From: Argopecten irradians
Lineage: Eukaryota > Mollusca > Bivalvia > Pectinida > Pectinidae
Assembly: GCF_041381155.1 (NCBI RefSeq)
Contig: NC_091138.1
Span: 38,991,604 to 39,055,603 of the forward strand
DNA: 64,000 nucleotides
Reading direction: 5' to 3'
This document shows, in pieces, positions 54,321 to 64,000 of the stretch. The notes under the pieces were generated by a model. The model saw only the letters and a program-made list of their open reading frames with translations, did not search any database and had not been told where the DNA came from. Made by a program: the position numbers and the translations under genes. Positions within the stretch are counted from its first letter, which is position 1, and every line of letters begins with the position of its first letter.

Positions 54321-57005
54321 CTGAAACAAAATCAACCAAAGATGTCAACATTGCCAAATATTTTAATCTACATAAAGTGACTGTATAGTTTCAGACAGCA
54401 GATAATAAGAGGAATTGGATGGAGAGATATGGAAGATGGTTTCTGACAGAATGGATGAGATAGTGTGGAGGGAATAAAACAATAAGGCGTTATCTGGTCG
54501 GGTCACTCAGTCAGGCTGGTCATTCAATTGTACAGTAGCAAGCAGTACTCACTTTATGTTTTTTGTAAGCTTCATAATCAGGATCATCTGTTGGTAATTC
54601 ATGACGACACATAGGACAACTGTTTACCTGTAAATCAATAATTACTAATTTATTTCAAACTCAAATTGACAATTACCCGGAATTTGAAAAAAAGGCTTTA
54701 TCATATCATAAACTAGGTAAATACAATGATAGAGTTTAGATATCATAGTAAGGAAGTGGACTTATACTTGATTACTTATGAAAAGTAGAAAAGTACTAAA
54801 CACAAAATAAGATTACCTTCTCTAGCCAGGGTAATATACATTTGGAGTGGAACTTGTGACAACATGGTATTTCCTTTACTTCATCTTCTTCGTCAAACAG
54901 ACCCAAACACACAGGGCATTTCTTCTCAAGGGCTGAATAACAAGACAAAAGCAACAAAAACAATGGATCATCGATTTCAGATTATATTTTGTTTTGTTTG
55001 ATAAAGTGTTTAATTACATAATTTGTTTACACCAATCTATATATGAGGAGATATAATATTTACAACTATTATACAGACCATTCAATAAAACTTTGTTATA
55101 TTGCACTGTTCGAAGTTATATTGCATGCCTCCATGGAAACGTTATATTGCAGGGTTCGAGATGTTATATTGCATGGCTTTTAGAACACCTCGCTGTTGAT
55201 GTCTAGCTTTGTAGAAACCCTCTGATGAATCGCATGTAACGGTGAGTTACGTTATTATGACGTCAGAAAGGTTCAAGCTCAATTTCGCACTAGCTTTATA
55301 GACTTTGGATCAAGCCATCATAGACGTTGCACTCTCTGTTTGACAGTTGGTTTTATCAAGTACAGGACGATCACGATGAATGTGTTGGATTAAAAGTCTG
55401 CATACAGGTCTAATATTTTAAAAGAATGCGATTTGACATGAAAAGTGGAGTTAAGCCGTGGAGTACATAATCTTTAAATTTGATTTAAGTTTCATATGAT
55501 TTGAAGCTTTTCCATCCTGTACGATGGTGAAGATTTTGATCTGTGATTTTGGTATTCATTAAAAATCAATTGAAATGAAAAAAATGGTGATTAAATGATT
55601 ATGTAATAAAACAAATATTTCATGGGCTTCTGTGCTCTAGTTCATAATATTTACCCCTCGGTGATGGTAATCAACAAATGTTATATAGCACTCGGCCTTT
55701 AGCCTCATGCAATAACACATTTGTTGATTACCATCACCTCGGGTTAAATATTATGAACTAAAGCATAGTAACCCATTAAATATTTGTATAATATTTCAAA
55801 CGAAACTTCATACTATCTAAGCTCATATGCATATCCATTATGTATCGAATCAAGGACTGTTACCTACTCTTGAGATTTATATTGATTATGTCTACTTGGC
55901 TGACATTTTGGAAGAATTATTCATACAAAGTATTCACAGATTTGAGAAAAAAAAAAAAGAAAAAAAAACAGAATTGAAAATGGACACAGTCAAGACTTAA
56001 CAACTCTAGTATATTTTCTTTAGGATCTATATGTTTGAACTTTAAAAAAAAATCATTTTACATTATTACAGATATAGCGTTTTCATGAATGCAGTTAACT
56101 TGATAAGTGCATGGTCACTTAACTTATTATTACCAGCTTCAGCAGGTGTCACTATATGGGTAGGTAAGGATTCCACAACCTTCTTGGAGGCCGGTGGAGC
56201 TTTGCCCTCTCCTCCAAAAACTCTGTAAATATAACAAGGAGTCAATGATATGTGGGATGAATGTAAGTTTATTATAGTGCATTTAGTGAACTGGACCAGG
56301 TTGATCTCAAAGGTATTAAACTTGTCTGACAATATATGTCAATATATAATCTATAGGCATATATTGTCAGGCAAGTTTAATACCTACCAGCAGTACATGT
56401 ATGGTTGATCATCTATCTCATTAATCATGATCAGGACAATGCAAGTTAGTGCATTATTCTGACGTATATGGATTTCTTCGACCTGATAACCATATTGCAT
56501 GGGGATATATCTATATGTAAAACTGATAGTACATCTTTTTTTGAGTCCAACTGGCTCCAGTTTTTAACAAGTTACAAAAACGTACATGTAATAATTTATT
56601 AACTTAGTTGACTCTGCATATTGTTTCTCCTCCAGTCCTTTTCCCATATATAAAATGTATCTATGACATGTACTTGTACTTACCTGCCATATTCCATATC
56701 CCATTCTGCTGCAAGTCCACTGTCCAACAGTAATCTGAAAAACAATAAGAATACACTCTGGAGTCTTTTTATTACCTACATGTACATGTACTTTTTAGTT
56801 ACCTACGTATAGACATAGGTATTATACTTTTGTCAATATTTAAATACGAAATCCCAAACTGTCCTCAATTTTGGTGTCTGGTCATGATCAGATTCGATCT
56901 GACAACAGAGGGATTAAAATCTTACCTTGCCATGTGTAACAAATGGTTCGGCTGTTCACCATCTCTCAAAGGTTCACAATCATGTTCATCAAAATAAGAC
57001 GCCAT
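54261..57005 (-). CDS. RNF181: RNF181 RING-H2 E3 ubiquitin ligase, whole gene (6 coding exons)
   Basis: Joined coding sequence is 471 nt, 156 aa (vertebrate RNF181 is 153 aa). The family transfers ubiquitin from an E2 to substrates through its RING domain. The N-terminus [12 protein letters not shown] is diagnostic. After a short acidic/aromatic stretch (AEWDMEYG, 36-43) and [14 protein letters not shown] (51-64), the RING-H2 finger has C79, C82, C97, H99, H102, C105, C116 and C119, i.e. C-x2-C-x14-C-x-H-x2-H-x2-C-x10-C-x2-C, with the usual ILPWL before the last pair and [20 protein letters not shown] after it. The C-terminus is EELHNSMFG. All five introns have GT/AG ends and phase is kept. 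Intron 3 (54933-56133) carries a large foldback element. Confidence 0.95.
54553..54627 (-). CDS. RNF181: RNF181 exon 5 (RING, last part)
   Basis: 75 nt, residues 113-137: [20 protein letters not shown] then YKKHK, giving the last two RING cysteines. Donor GTGAGT, acceptor TTACAG, phase 0. Confidence 0.95.
54817..54932 (-). CDS. RNF181: RNF181 exon 4 (RING, first part)
   Basis: 116 nt, residues 75-112, with [20 protein letters not shown] and [14 protein letters not shown]: six of the eight zinc ligands. Donor GTAATC, acceptor ATTCAG. Confidence 0.96.
55097..55190. repeat. short GTTATATTGCA repeats
   Basis: GTTATATTGCA(C/T/G) occurs four times in 94 bp, separated by TGTTCGAA, GCCTCCATGGAAAC and GGGTTCGAGAT. 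Probably part of a dispersed element in RNF181 intron 3. A CRE-like TGACGTCA follows at 55258-55265. Confidence 0.6.
55612..55786. mobile_element. large foldback in RNF181 intron 3
   Basis: Arms of about 70 bp (55612-55680 and about 55718-55786) are inverted copies at roughly 88% identity, with the best shared block GGTGATGGTAATCAACAAAT. The turn is CTCGGC-CTTT-AGCCTC. Non-coding. The pre-mRNA could form a long hairpin here. Confidence 0.85.
56134..56222 (-). CDS. RNF181: RNF181 exon 3
   Basis: 89 nt, residues 45-73: [20 protein letters not shown] then [17 protein letters not shown] corresponds to the conserved KTVVENLP segment before the RING. Acceptor TTACAG, donor GTAATA. Confidence 0.92.
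56684..56734 (-). CDS. RNF181: RNF181 exon 2
   Basis: 51 nt encoding [16 protein letters not shown] with split codons on both sides. Matches the position of the ...LGLVVDWDH... stretch in vertebrate RNF181. Acceptor TTTCAG, donor GTAAGT. Confidence 0.88.
56926..57005 (-). CDS. RNF181: RNF181 exon 1
   Basis: 80 nt, residues 1-26, starting [20 protein letters not shown], donor GTAAGA. The ATG at 57005 is chosen because it gives exactly the conserved RNF181 N-terminus. Confidence 0.95.
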
Positions 57006-57140
57006 TGTTTTCTCAACCTGGGATAACACCTATCACTCTTATATATATATTCCGTGTTACACTGTGATCGTCATCAACTAGGCCTAGTCTAGATATTTCT
57101 AGAGTCAAGATAATGTTTCAACAGTCACGATGACAGATAA

Positions 57141-57149
57141 ACCGGAAGT
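57141..57149 (+). promoter_or_regulatory. ETS-type site upstream of RNF181
   Basis: ACCGGAAGT lies 136 bp upstream of the RNF181 ATG. A TATATATATA run at about 57040-57050 is also present but may be chance. The same ETS word is found upstream of SLC39A11. Confidence 0.4.
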
Positions 57150-58033
57150 CTTTACTCTAAAGGAAGGCGCGTTCGCATGATTTTCTTATTAAGTACTAGT
57201 TATCTCCCTTGCATCATATATGTTCATCGAGGCTATCACATGCATGTTGCTGAGTATCGTCGCTCTCTGTAAATCTCCAAAGGAAGTCAATTTCAAACCA
57301 ACTCCTTTTTCATAGTTTCCACATATATCTACATTTCTGTACCATATCAATCTGTGCTTGTAAGTGTACTGCATCCTATCTTTTGAAAGACGGGTTTCCA
57401 AAATTATACGCTCAATTTCAGTCTTCAACATTGTATAGGGGTATTTTATTGGGGTATAACAACATATTTTTCTATATTTTCCCCTGCTATGAGACTTTAA
57501 TACAAAACTGTTGAAAATATCTCCTTTTTTCAGAATTATTCCAAGTCTCCAAAATACAAAAAAAAATCTGGATTAGATCTAGTTTCTAATAATAAAAGTC
57601 ACTTAACAGTTCTTAATATAAACAAAGCTCACAAATCCTTATAACAAAGGTAGAACGCAGAAAAATGGAATAAGTTCGCGGAAAACGAAAATTTAGCACA
57701 AATTTATACGCGAAAAAAAATGTTTAACGTGTCTTTTTTGTGTCATTGGAATGCAATTAGCAGTAACTCGTATCGCTCACAACTTATGAAATATATGAAA
57801 GAATCAAATATTAAGAAAATGTCGTTATTTGCATTCGAAAGTTAATGTTTTTAATGTTTTAGTGTGAATTCAAATCCGGTAAAACTTAAACGACTAATAA
57901 TCGTGATTATTTTGCGTAAAAATATCGTCCGTACTAGTAGCATTTTTCGCCTGAAACATAATTTTTTTTTTACATATTTTGTTGAAATTTACAAGCAGCT
58001 CAATAAATAAACAGTAGACATATTCTAACTACA
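57150..58033. other. no gene recognised
   Basis: A minus frame of 80 codons (57189-57431) has no recognisable domain, and part of it overlaps the dispersed segment shared with about 9320-9360. AT-rich elsewhere. Confidence 0.4.
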
Positions 58034-58134
58034 GAAGCTTATTATGCTCACATAGGAAAATATTTTTCGAGATAACGAAAATGTTTTATTTGGCGGTCGG
58101 AAAAATTTTTTGCTATGTGAGCCTAATACGCTTC
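58034..58134. mobile_element. small foldback, 22-bp arms
   Basis: GAAGCTTATTATGCTCACAT (58034) and ATGTGAGCCTAATACGCTTC (ending 58134) are inverted with two mismatches, enclosing 57 bp that includes GAAAATATTTTTCG. MITE remnant. Confidence 0.65.
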
Positions 58135-58785
58135 CGTATCTAACGGACACAGACATGTATACGTTCCGTCACTGTCGGAGACGACGATAAAAAAGGCTTG
58201 TAGCAGTACTCACTGAGTACTCCTCGGCAATGGACCGGGATGAACTGCAATTTGTCTCTGATTTGTCTACTTGATATACCGGAAAGGGAAAATAAGAATT
58301 ACCTTTCTTTCACTAAAGAATGATGTAAAATTTAGTTAAAACACCACATTTTAAGTAAATTGGTAAGAAACATATATGAATGTGCAAAACTTAATCAAAC
58401 TTGGTTTGTTTTACAAAATTGTAATGGCTGAATAGTATACAATTACATGAATTCAGAAATGTATGTTACAAATTGCAAAACGTTAACAAATTCGATAATA
58501 TCTGTAATATATTCTAGAGTTTGGAAATGGGGAATGCATTTATCTAACACAGGCGCGAAAGGTACCAACGTGTAATCAAAGCGCCCCTAAACCCTAAGTG
58601 ACCTTTACTTTATACATAAGTTGGCTACAACACAGGGTTTTGGTTCTGGTTGTGTACACCTCTAAAAGTACGAGTAATACTGACTCAGTATACCATACAC
58701 AGGGGTATGTACAATAATTGTCGAATCAAAAGTCTGTGCTTACTGCACGAAGCGCAGGCGTTTGGCTCTATACATATTTTTCTCT

Positions 58786-59141
58786 TAAAGATGCTCAACC
58801 GCTGACAAAAAAAAAAATCTATTAAAAACAGGAACGACAAATTAATTTTTTCTTCAGTTACAAAAGTTATTTACTTTAAACCATTACCAACATTGAAAAG
58901 TTTGAGCTTCTCATTTTACTTTAAGATGAAAATATTAAAAAATAATTAATTGCATCCCAAAAAATTCCGTGCTACTATATCCTATATGGAATGCAGTACT
59001 GATTGAGCATGCACCAAAAGCAGAATCAATTATATTATATTAATTTTTGTGTTAATTAGACATATCAATACACGATTAAACAACAATTATTGTTCAAATG
59101 ATGAGAAAAGTTTTTGCTCTGTCGGCGGTGGAGCATCTTTA
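58786..59141 (+). mobile_element. MITE of the GCTCCACCG family
   Basis: TAAAGATGCTCAACCGCTGAC at 58786 faces GTCGGCGGTGGAGCATCTTTA ending 59141. 356 bp, non-coding. The body matches 47622-48678 and, inverted, 52312-52699. Confidence 0.9.
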
Positions 59142-60238
59142 ATATATTATTACATACACAAAGAAATAAACAAATATCTAGATTATAGCCAAAATCATGT
59201 GCTTCGTGTAGTATTCAGACGTATGCTCAAGGAATAGAGTCAAAAGATGATGAGAAGCTATACATTATCGGAGTTTTTTTACAACTTCTGGTAATATTCG
59301 AAAAAAACCTTTCATCAAAATTGATCATGATTGAAAACTAGTAACAAGAGTGATTGGAAGTGAGAAATGTTGCATGAAGAAAGTAAGAGAGAATCGTGAA
59401 ATGATCTTAGATTTATCCGTGTATAAAAGAGGAAATTAAATTGTAAATTCTATTGCTGAGTTTCAAACGGATCGAAGCATGCTAAAATTGTCATTAAAAT
59501 ATCTGCATTGGTTTGTCAATGATAGTTATCACGATATCATCCATGGATGAATACGAGAAAAAAGATAAAAATCTATGTGAGAAACGCTTAGATATCATCC
59601 AAAATGGGTAATTCTTTGTAATGAGTGCATTACGAAGCGTGAAACAAAAAACTGTGAATGATGATTGAATTATGTAAATTCGAATTCAACATGCATGTAC
59701 ACATGCTAAAAAGACGATAAATCCGAAACTAAGCGAATTTCACAAAACTATAAGAAACTGATTTGGAGATAATTGCGAAAATGATTTTAATTACTAGTAT
59801 GAAATACTAAATATTGAGATTAAGGGAACCGATATGTTTCTGGTGTTTAGTGGGGAAAGGAAGAGAGAACAGTAGATTGAGTTAACGTGGACCGTCCCTT
59901 CTGTGACGTCATACGTTTGTAACGTCGATTTCCGGATCCCGGCTAACATGTTTTATTTCTCCGTACCCACCTATTATAACTCGCTTCGGATATCCGCAAA
60001 TATTTCGTCTGCCAGCTTTCCGACTGTTTACTTGACGTGTACCAATTTAAAGGTGTGAACTGTGTGCTAATCGGTAAATATAGTATAATTTTGAAGATTC
60101 GTGCATGAAGTAAATTTCAAGAATCATAATGGTCGCTACACAATCACATGGAATACAGTTTTTTAAACGTTAAGGAAGAACAGTAAAACACGAGGTTGTA
60201 ATTCCTTTTTAAGAGGACTACAGATACACATTTGGTTT
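59142..60238. other. no gene recognised
   Basis: Unique sequence. A perfect CRE (TGACGTCA at 59904-59911) lies in a slightly GC-richer patch (59880-60010), possibly regulatory; no exon could be attached to it. Confidence 0.35.
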
Positions 60239-60465
60239 GGCTAAGCTAATTAGATAAACGTCCTATTACAATCGGGGTTATCCAAAGACGGCTTCCCTTG
60301 TGTGCGTGTCTGTATGATTTGGGATGCTGCGGTATATTCTATTCGCATTTTGTCTCCTTGTGATAGGGGAGTTTTTGTCCTTTTTGTGTTAGCTCACTGA
60401 AGCATGCCACCGATGACACCGGACAACACACCTCACCCGATCACATATACTGATTACGGGCAAGA
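60239..60465 (+). mobile_element. dispersed repeat (SINE-like remnant)
   Basis: TAAACGTCCTATTACAATCG, ATCCAAAGACGGCTTCCC, CACTGAAGCATGCCACCGAT and ACACCTCACCCGATCACAT form a phrase series I recall from bivalve dispersed repeats. The opening resembles the reverse-complemented SINE-1 tail. Boundaries are approximate. Confidence 0.45.
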
Positions 60466-61559
60466 CAACAAACATTTAATATAATGAATCGGAAACATTA
60501 ATCCACATAGAATTTTGTAATCCAATTCAAACAAAGATGAAATGTAAAAATGAATACAAAACTTAGTGAAAAAGGATTTTTTTTTTTGGAAACAAAAAAT
60601 CCAACCCTTGACTAATTATAAAAATAAATCCGTCAAGTTGGGTCATGGTAATTTCAATAAGAACTCAAAATCAAACTTAAAAGAAAATTGTCAATATTTT
60701 TGTGAATTGGGATCAATGGAAGTAGGATGTAGAGAAATAACCCATATTAAAAGTATAACCGAGTGAAGTATGAAGTTATGGCTCTATGAATGCCAGCTGT
60801 AACAGCCTAGCAGTTTCCCAGAAGGCTTGTAAATAGGTCATAACCTTTGCGGAAACGGCTGATTTTTTTTGTGATTGCACGCTACATATCATCCGTCCGT
60901 TAATGAACCTAGTAACCACATATAATATTATATTCATTGTGTGTCCATTGGGGCGCTCAGCAACTTGTTTATATGTAGACGAACATCCATATTGCTTGTC
61001 GCTAGGGACTGACTTCTGGACGCCAGGCTGTTTACAAGATCCTTAGATCTCGATCTGAAGAATACAAATGATACAATATTCTGCAGTTTTGCTAAAAGCA
61101 AAATCCCAAACATTTCCTAACTCCTGGATGCAAAGCTGTTTACACAAATCTTAAGATCTCGACCTGAAGAATATAACATTCTTCGATTATTGCGACAAAA
61201 AAACTAAATACACGCAAAATCATAATTTATCTAATAAAGCGTTTTTACAATACAGTAGAACTCATGGGGAAAAAGAGAAATTAGTCTGTATACACTGGTC
61301 ACTGTTAAAATGCTCCCAAAGATAGTTATTTTATTAGGCAGATGATCTTTACAGTACTTTCAATTTTATAATGAAGTAAATATATATGTTACTTCAATAT
61401 ATCAGTGTTTTGTTTAGTATTGTACACAGCTTACCGAAACCTTTACCAACACAAGAGACATTACATAACGACTACCAATGTACTATAAAGAGAACAATTT
61501 GTTAATCGGTAGGAGAAAATATCTAGAAGTCCATGGAAATTGATACCAACGGAAAGTAG
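60466..61559. other. no gene recognised
   Basis: Mostly unique. GATCCTTAGATCTCGA.CTGAAGAAT and AATCTTAAGATCTCGACCTG (about 61040 and 61150) show a local ~110-bp duplication with CAGGCTGTTTACA / CAAAGCTGTTTACA. Confidence 0.35.
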
Positions 61560-62139
61560 GGCCTCCGGTTCGATCGAAGAAGCCATTTCCATTCCGAAAC
61601 TAATATCTATAGATACATTGGATTTCTTTAAAATTAAATGAAATCGCGAAAAGCGTCATTTGACTGCGGAAGAGGCCCTCAAGTTATCGATCGGCGTGGA
61701 GCCACCACATCTGGGCGGTTCAATATTGGAACATGCTTTTGTTCGCATTTCTACGTACGATCGATTGCCGTCGTACAGGGAAGCTTGTTAGCGCAGAGGC
61801 TGCTGGAATGTCAATCTCGCCCGGTCTACTGGTAGGAATACACATCGTCCATGTTACCCTGCCAGAACCAGAAAAGTCCTGTCATTCTGCTTCAAATAAA
61901 CCACATCAAGTACCAAATCCGGTGATCCTGTGATTCCAGGAAATTTTGCTTCCGTCCAGCTATATCGGGAAGTCAGCCGTCACATGACTGTGTTGCAGGT
62001 CAGACTGTTTCGGTTCTATCTGTTGCTGACTGGTCTTGCTAAAGGAACTATATTGTGATTACTGTTGAATGGACAAAACTGGGAATCCGAAATTGCTTAC
62101 TTCACGCGATTGTAAAATCTGGAGGGAGTGAACAGAAAC
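61560..62139 (+). promoter_or_regulatory. GC-richer region upstream of a candidate first exon
   Basis: More GC-rich and CpG-richer than its flanks (CGATCGAAG, TCGATCGGCG, CGTACGATCG). Open frames of 65-66 codons have no recognised similarity. It precedes an ATG with strong context at 62140. Confidence 0.3.
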
Positions 62140-62159
62140 ATGGGCGGAGCACCGACAAG
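62140..62159 (+). CDS. candidate short first coding exon, unidentified gene
   Basis: AAACATGGGCGGAGC gives a strong Kozak context (A at -3, G at +4). The frame reads MGGAPT plus two bases of the next codon (AG) up to a consensus donor, AAG/GTAAGC, at 62159/62160. No second exon can be seen in the remaining 1.8 kb, which is mostly repeat, so the call rests only on context. Confidence 0.25.
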
Positions 62160-62593
62160 GTAAGCATGACCTTTTACTAATACTGTCATGTCGGTCTATT
62201 GGAACCGACCGGTGTGATTAGCATACACATGTTCTCTGTATTACAGAGGACCGAGGGAATAACGGCTGACACAACATATTTCACGTTCAATAGTTAAGCA
62301 AGATAATCAAATATTTATGAATAAATTTACTATTTCAATGTAAATGTGTTTGTACATGCAATGGTGACCCCTGTTACCCAATGGCTATATATGTATTGGG
62401 GTTCTGACGACCTATATCACCAGTACTATGTATATATGTACTATGTGCACGATGAGATATAGGTATATGTATATGTAAGTGGAAATCCTACATGATATGC
62501 ACCAGACATTTCTAGCACCCGTACTGTGAATGTAATGGGTATCTCTATTACCCGTACCGTGTATGTAGTTGGTATCTATATTTCTCTTACCCC

Positions 62594-62952
62594 AGACAAG
62601 GATATCCACAGTTTTATCGGTGTGAGATTTTCTATCTCACCCTAGGGTAAAGACAAGCTACACGAGGTCTGTGCACGTGCTCAACAATTGTATGACGTCA
62701 CAACAAAAGTATCATGACGTCGCGGTTATAGTATTATAACCTTACCACAACAATGAAATGACGTCACAAAGACGACGAAGACGACGATTCATTGAGGTTA
62801 CGTCATCCTCGCTTGCATAAGTGATACGTTTATTAAAGATAAGATTTTTAAGCTATCAAACACTCGGCAAAGCCTCGTGTTTGACAACTTAAGAATCCTA
62901 CCCCTCGGGTTGAGGTTTTCCTGTCTCACCCCAAAGGGGGTGAATAATTCTT
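62594..62952. mobile_element. foldback-rich insertion with four CRE-like sites
   Basis: The block is bracketed by TTTCTCTTACCC at 62581 and 62953, possibly a 12-bp target-site duplication. It contains CRE-type words TGACGTCA (62693, 62759), TGACGTCG (62715) and TTACGTCA (62799), a small palindrome GGTTATA-GTAT-TATAACC, a hairpin TCAAACAC...GTGTTTGA (about 62856-62884), and CTCACCCTAGGG near the left mirrored by CTCACCCCAAAGG near the right. Non-coding. Confidence 0.6.
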
Positions 62953-63479
62953 TTTCTCTTACCCACACACCACTTTGTGCCTTTAATAAACGTGTCGAAA
63001 GATTATATTATATCCGTACTGTGTATGTAGTGGTATCTCTATTACCCCGTAACGTGTATGTAGTGGGCATCTCTATTACCCCGAAATGTGTATGTAATGG
63101 ACATCTCTATTACCCGTACTGTGTTTGTAGTGGTATCTCTATTACCCCGTACTGTGTATGTAGTGGTATCTCTATTACACCGTACTATGTATGTAGTGGT
63201 ATCTCTATTTCCCTACTGTGAATGTAGTGGTATCTCTATTAACCCTTTACTTTGTATGCAGTGGGTATCTCTATTTCCCGTACTGTGTATGCAGTGGGTA
63301 TCTCTATTACACCGTACTGTGTATGTAGTGGGTATCTCTATTACCCGTACTGTGTATGTAGTGGGTATCGCTATTACACCGTACTCTGTATGCAGTGGGT
63401 ATCTCTATTATCCGTACAGTGTATGTAGTTGGTATCTCTATTACACCGTACTGTGTATGTAGTGGTATCTCTTTTACAC

Positions 63480-63698
63480 TAGGGGCCGCGGTGGCCGAGT
63501 GGTTAAGATGTCCCGACATATTACCACAAGCCCTCCACCTCTGGGATGCGGGTTCGAATTCCATGTGGGGCAGTTGCCAGGTACTGACCGCTGGCCGGTG
63601 GTTTTTCTCCGGGTACTCCGGCTTTCCTCCACCAACAAACCTGGCACGTCATTACATGACCCTGGCTGTTAATAGGACGTAAAACTAAACAAACCAAA
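63480..63698 (+). mobile_element. SINE-1 full-length copy with 11-bp target-site duplication
   Basis: tRNA-like head GGGGCCGCGGTGGCCGAGTG with A-box TGGCCGAGTGG and B-box GGTTCGAATTCC, block TTTTTCTCCGGGTACTCCGG then CTTTCCTCCACC, and tail GACCCTGGCTGTTAATAGGA then CGTAAAACTAAACAAACC. Flanked by CTCTTTTACAC at 63469-63479 and 63699-63709. Inserted into the 32-33-bp array. The tRNA cloverleaf is not intact enough for a functional tRNA gene. Confidence 0.9.
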
Positions 63699-64000
63699 CT
63701 CTTTTACACCATACTGTGTATGTAGTGGGTATTTCTATTACCCCGTACTGTGTATGTAGTGGATATCTCTATTACCCCGTACTGTGTATGTAGTGGTATC
63801 TCTATTATACCGTACTGTGTATGTAGTGGGTATTTCTATTACCGTACTCTGTATGCAGTGAGTATCTCTATTATCCGTACTGTGTATGTAGTGGGTATCT
63901 CTATTACCCCGTACTGTGTATGTAGTGGTATCTCTATTACACCATACTGTGTATGTAGAGGGTATTTCTATTACCCCGTACTGTGTATGTAGTGGATATC

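Larger units (their letters stand above)
62515..64000 (+). repeat. 32-33-bp tandem array, running off the window
   Basis: Unit GTACTGTGTATGTAGTGGG plus TATCTCTATTACCCC, with one- or two-base length variation. It begins near 62515, is interrupted by a foldback (62594-62952) and by a SINE (63480-63698), and continues past the window end. Several short reading frames (CVCSGISITPY type) arise from it and are not genes. Confidence 0.93.

Noticed and set aside
57189..57431. 80-codon minus frame as an extra 5' exon of RNF181
   Set aside because: The RNF181 protein is complete from the ATG at 57005, and no donor joins this frame in phase to exon 1.
63480..63570. Possible tRNA gene (A- and B-boxes)
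   Set aside because: The head belongs to a SINE: the same element occurs elsewhere with a common tail, and it has target-site duplications.

Overview
The window reads as AT-rich, intron-bearing animal nuclear DNA. It is most likely from a bivalve mollusc. The basis is two animal-type spliced genes, small tRNA-derived SINEs, many foldback/TIR elements of a kind I associate with bivalve genomes, and very extensive minisatellite DNA; the species is not determined. Almost every long open reading frame is a by-product of stop-free tandem repeats.

Two genes can be reconstructed exon by exon, both on the minus strand. SLC39A11 (ZIP11, a zinc transporter of the GufA subfamily) has nine coding exons between 50094 (start codon) and 33391 (stop), giving 336 aa. 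Every junction keeps phase and has GT/AG ends. Its last intron is about 9.6 kb and holds a ~4.6 kb array of 21-bp units plus several transposon remnants. RNF181 (RING-H2 E3 ubiquitin ligase) has six coding exons between 57005 and 54261, giving 156 aa. It lies about 4.2 kb upstream of SLC39A11 in the same orientation. Both upstream regions carry an ETS-type CCGGAAGT site.

The left half is mostly repeats: a 75-bp and a 48-bp array (3.3-4.7 kb), a 28-bp CACGTG array (11.5-12.8 kb), then an 18-kb complex. In that complex three satellite families occur first in one order and strand (A 13.5-16.9 kb, B 19.1-20.2 kb, C 20.2-21.5 kb) and then again as reverse complements (B' 25.7-29.5 kb, C' 29.7-30.0 kb, A' 30.0-30.3 kb, C' 30.6-31.7 kb). 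SINEs lie between the two sides, and part of one SINE with its flank was copied across the B' array. The right end (62.5-64 kb) is another 32-33-bp array, cut by a foldback element with four CRE-like sites and by a full-length SINE with an 11-bp target-site duplication.

Possible but unproven first exons or promoters lie near 6.1-6.4 kb (minus), 10.6-11.1 kb and 61.6-62.16 kb (plus). No rRNA, functional tRNA, CRISPR or prokaryotic features were seen.
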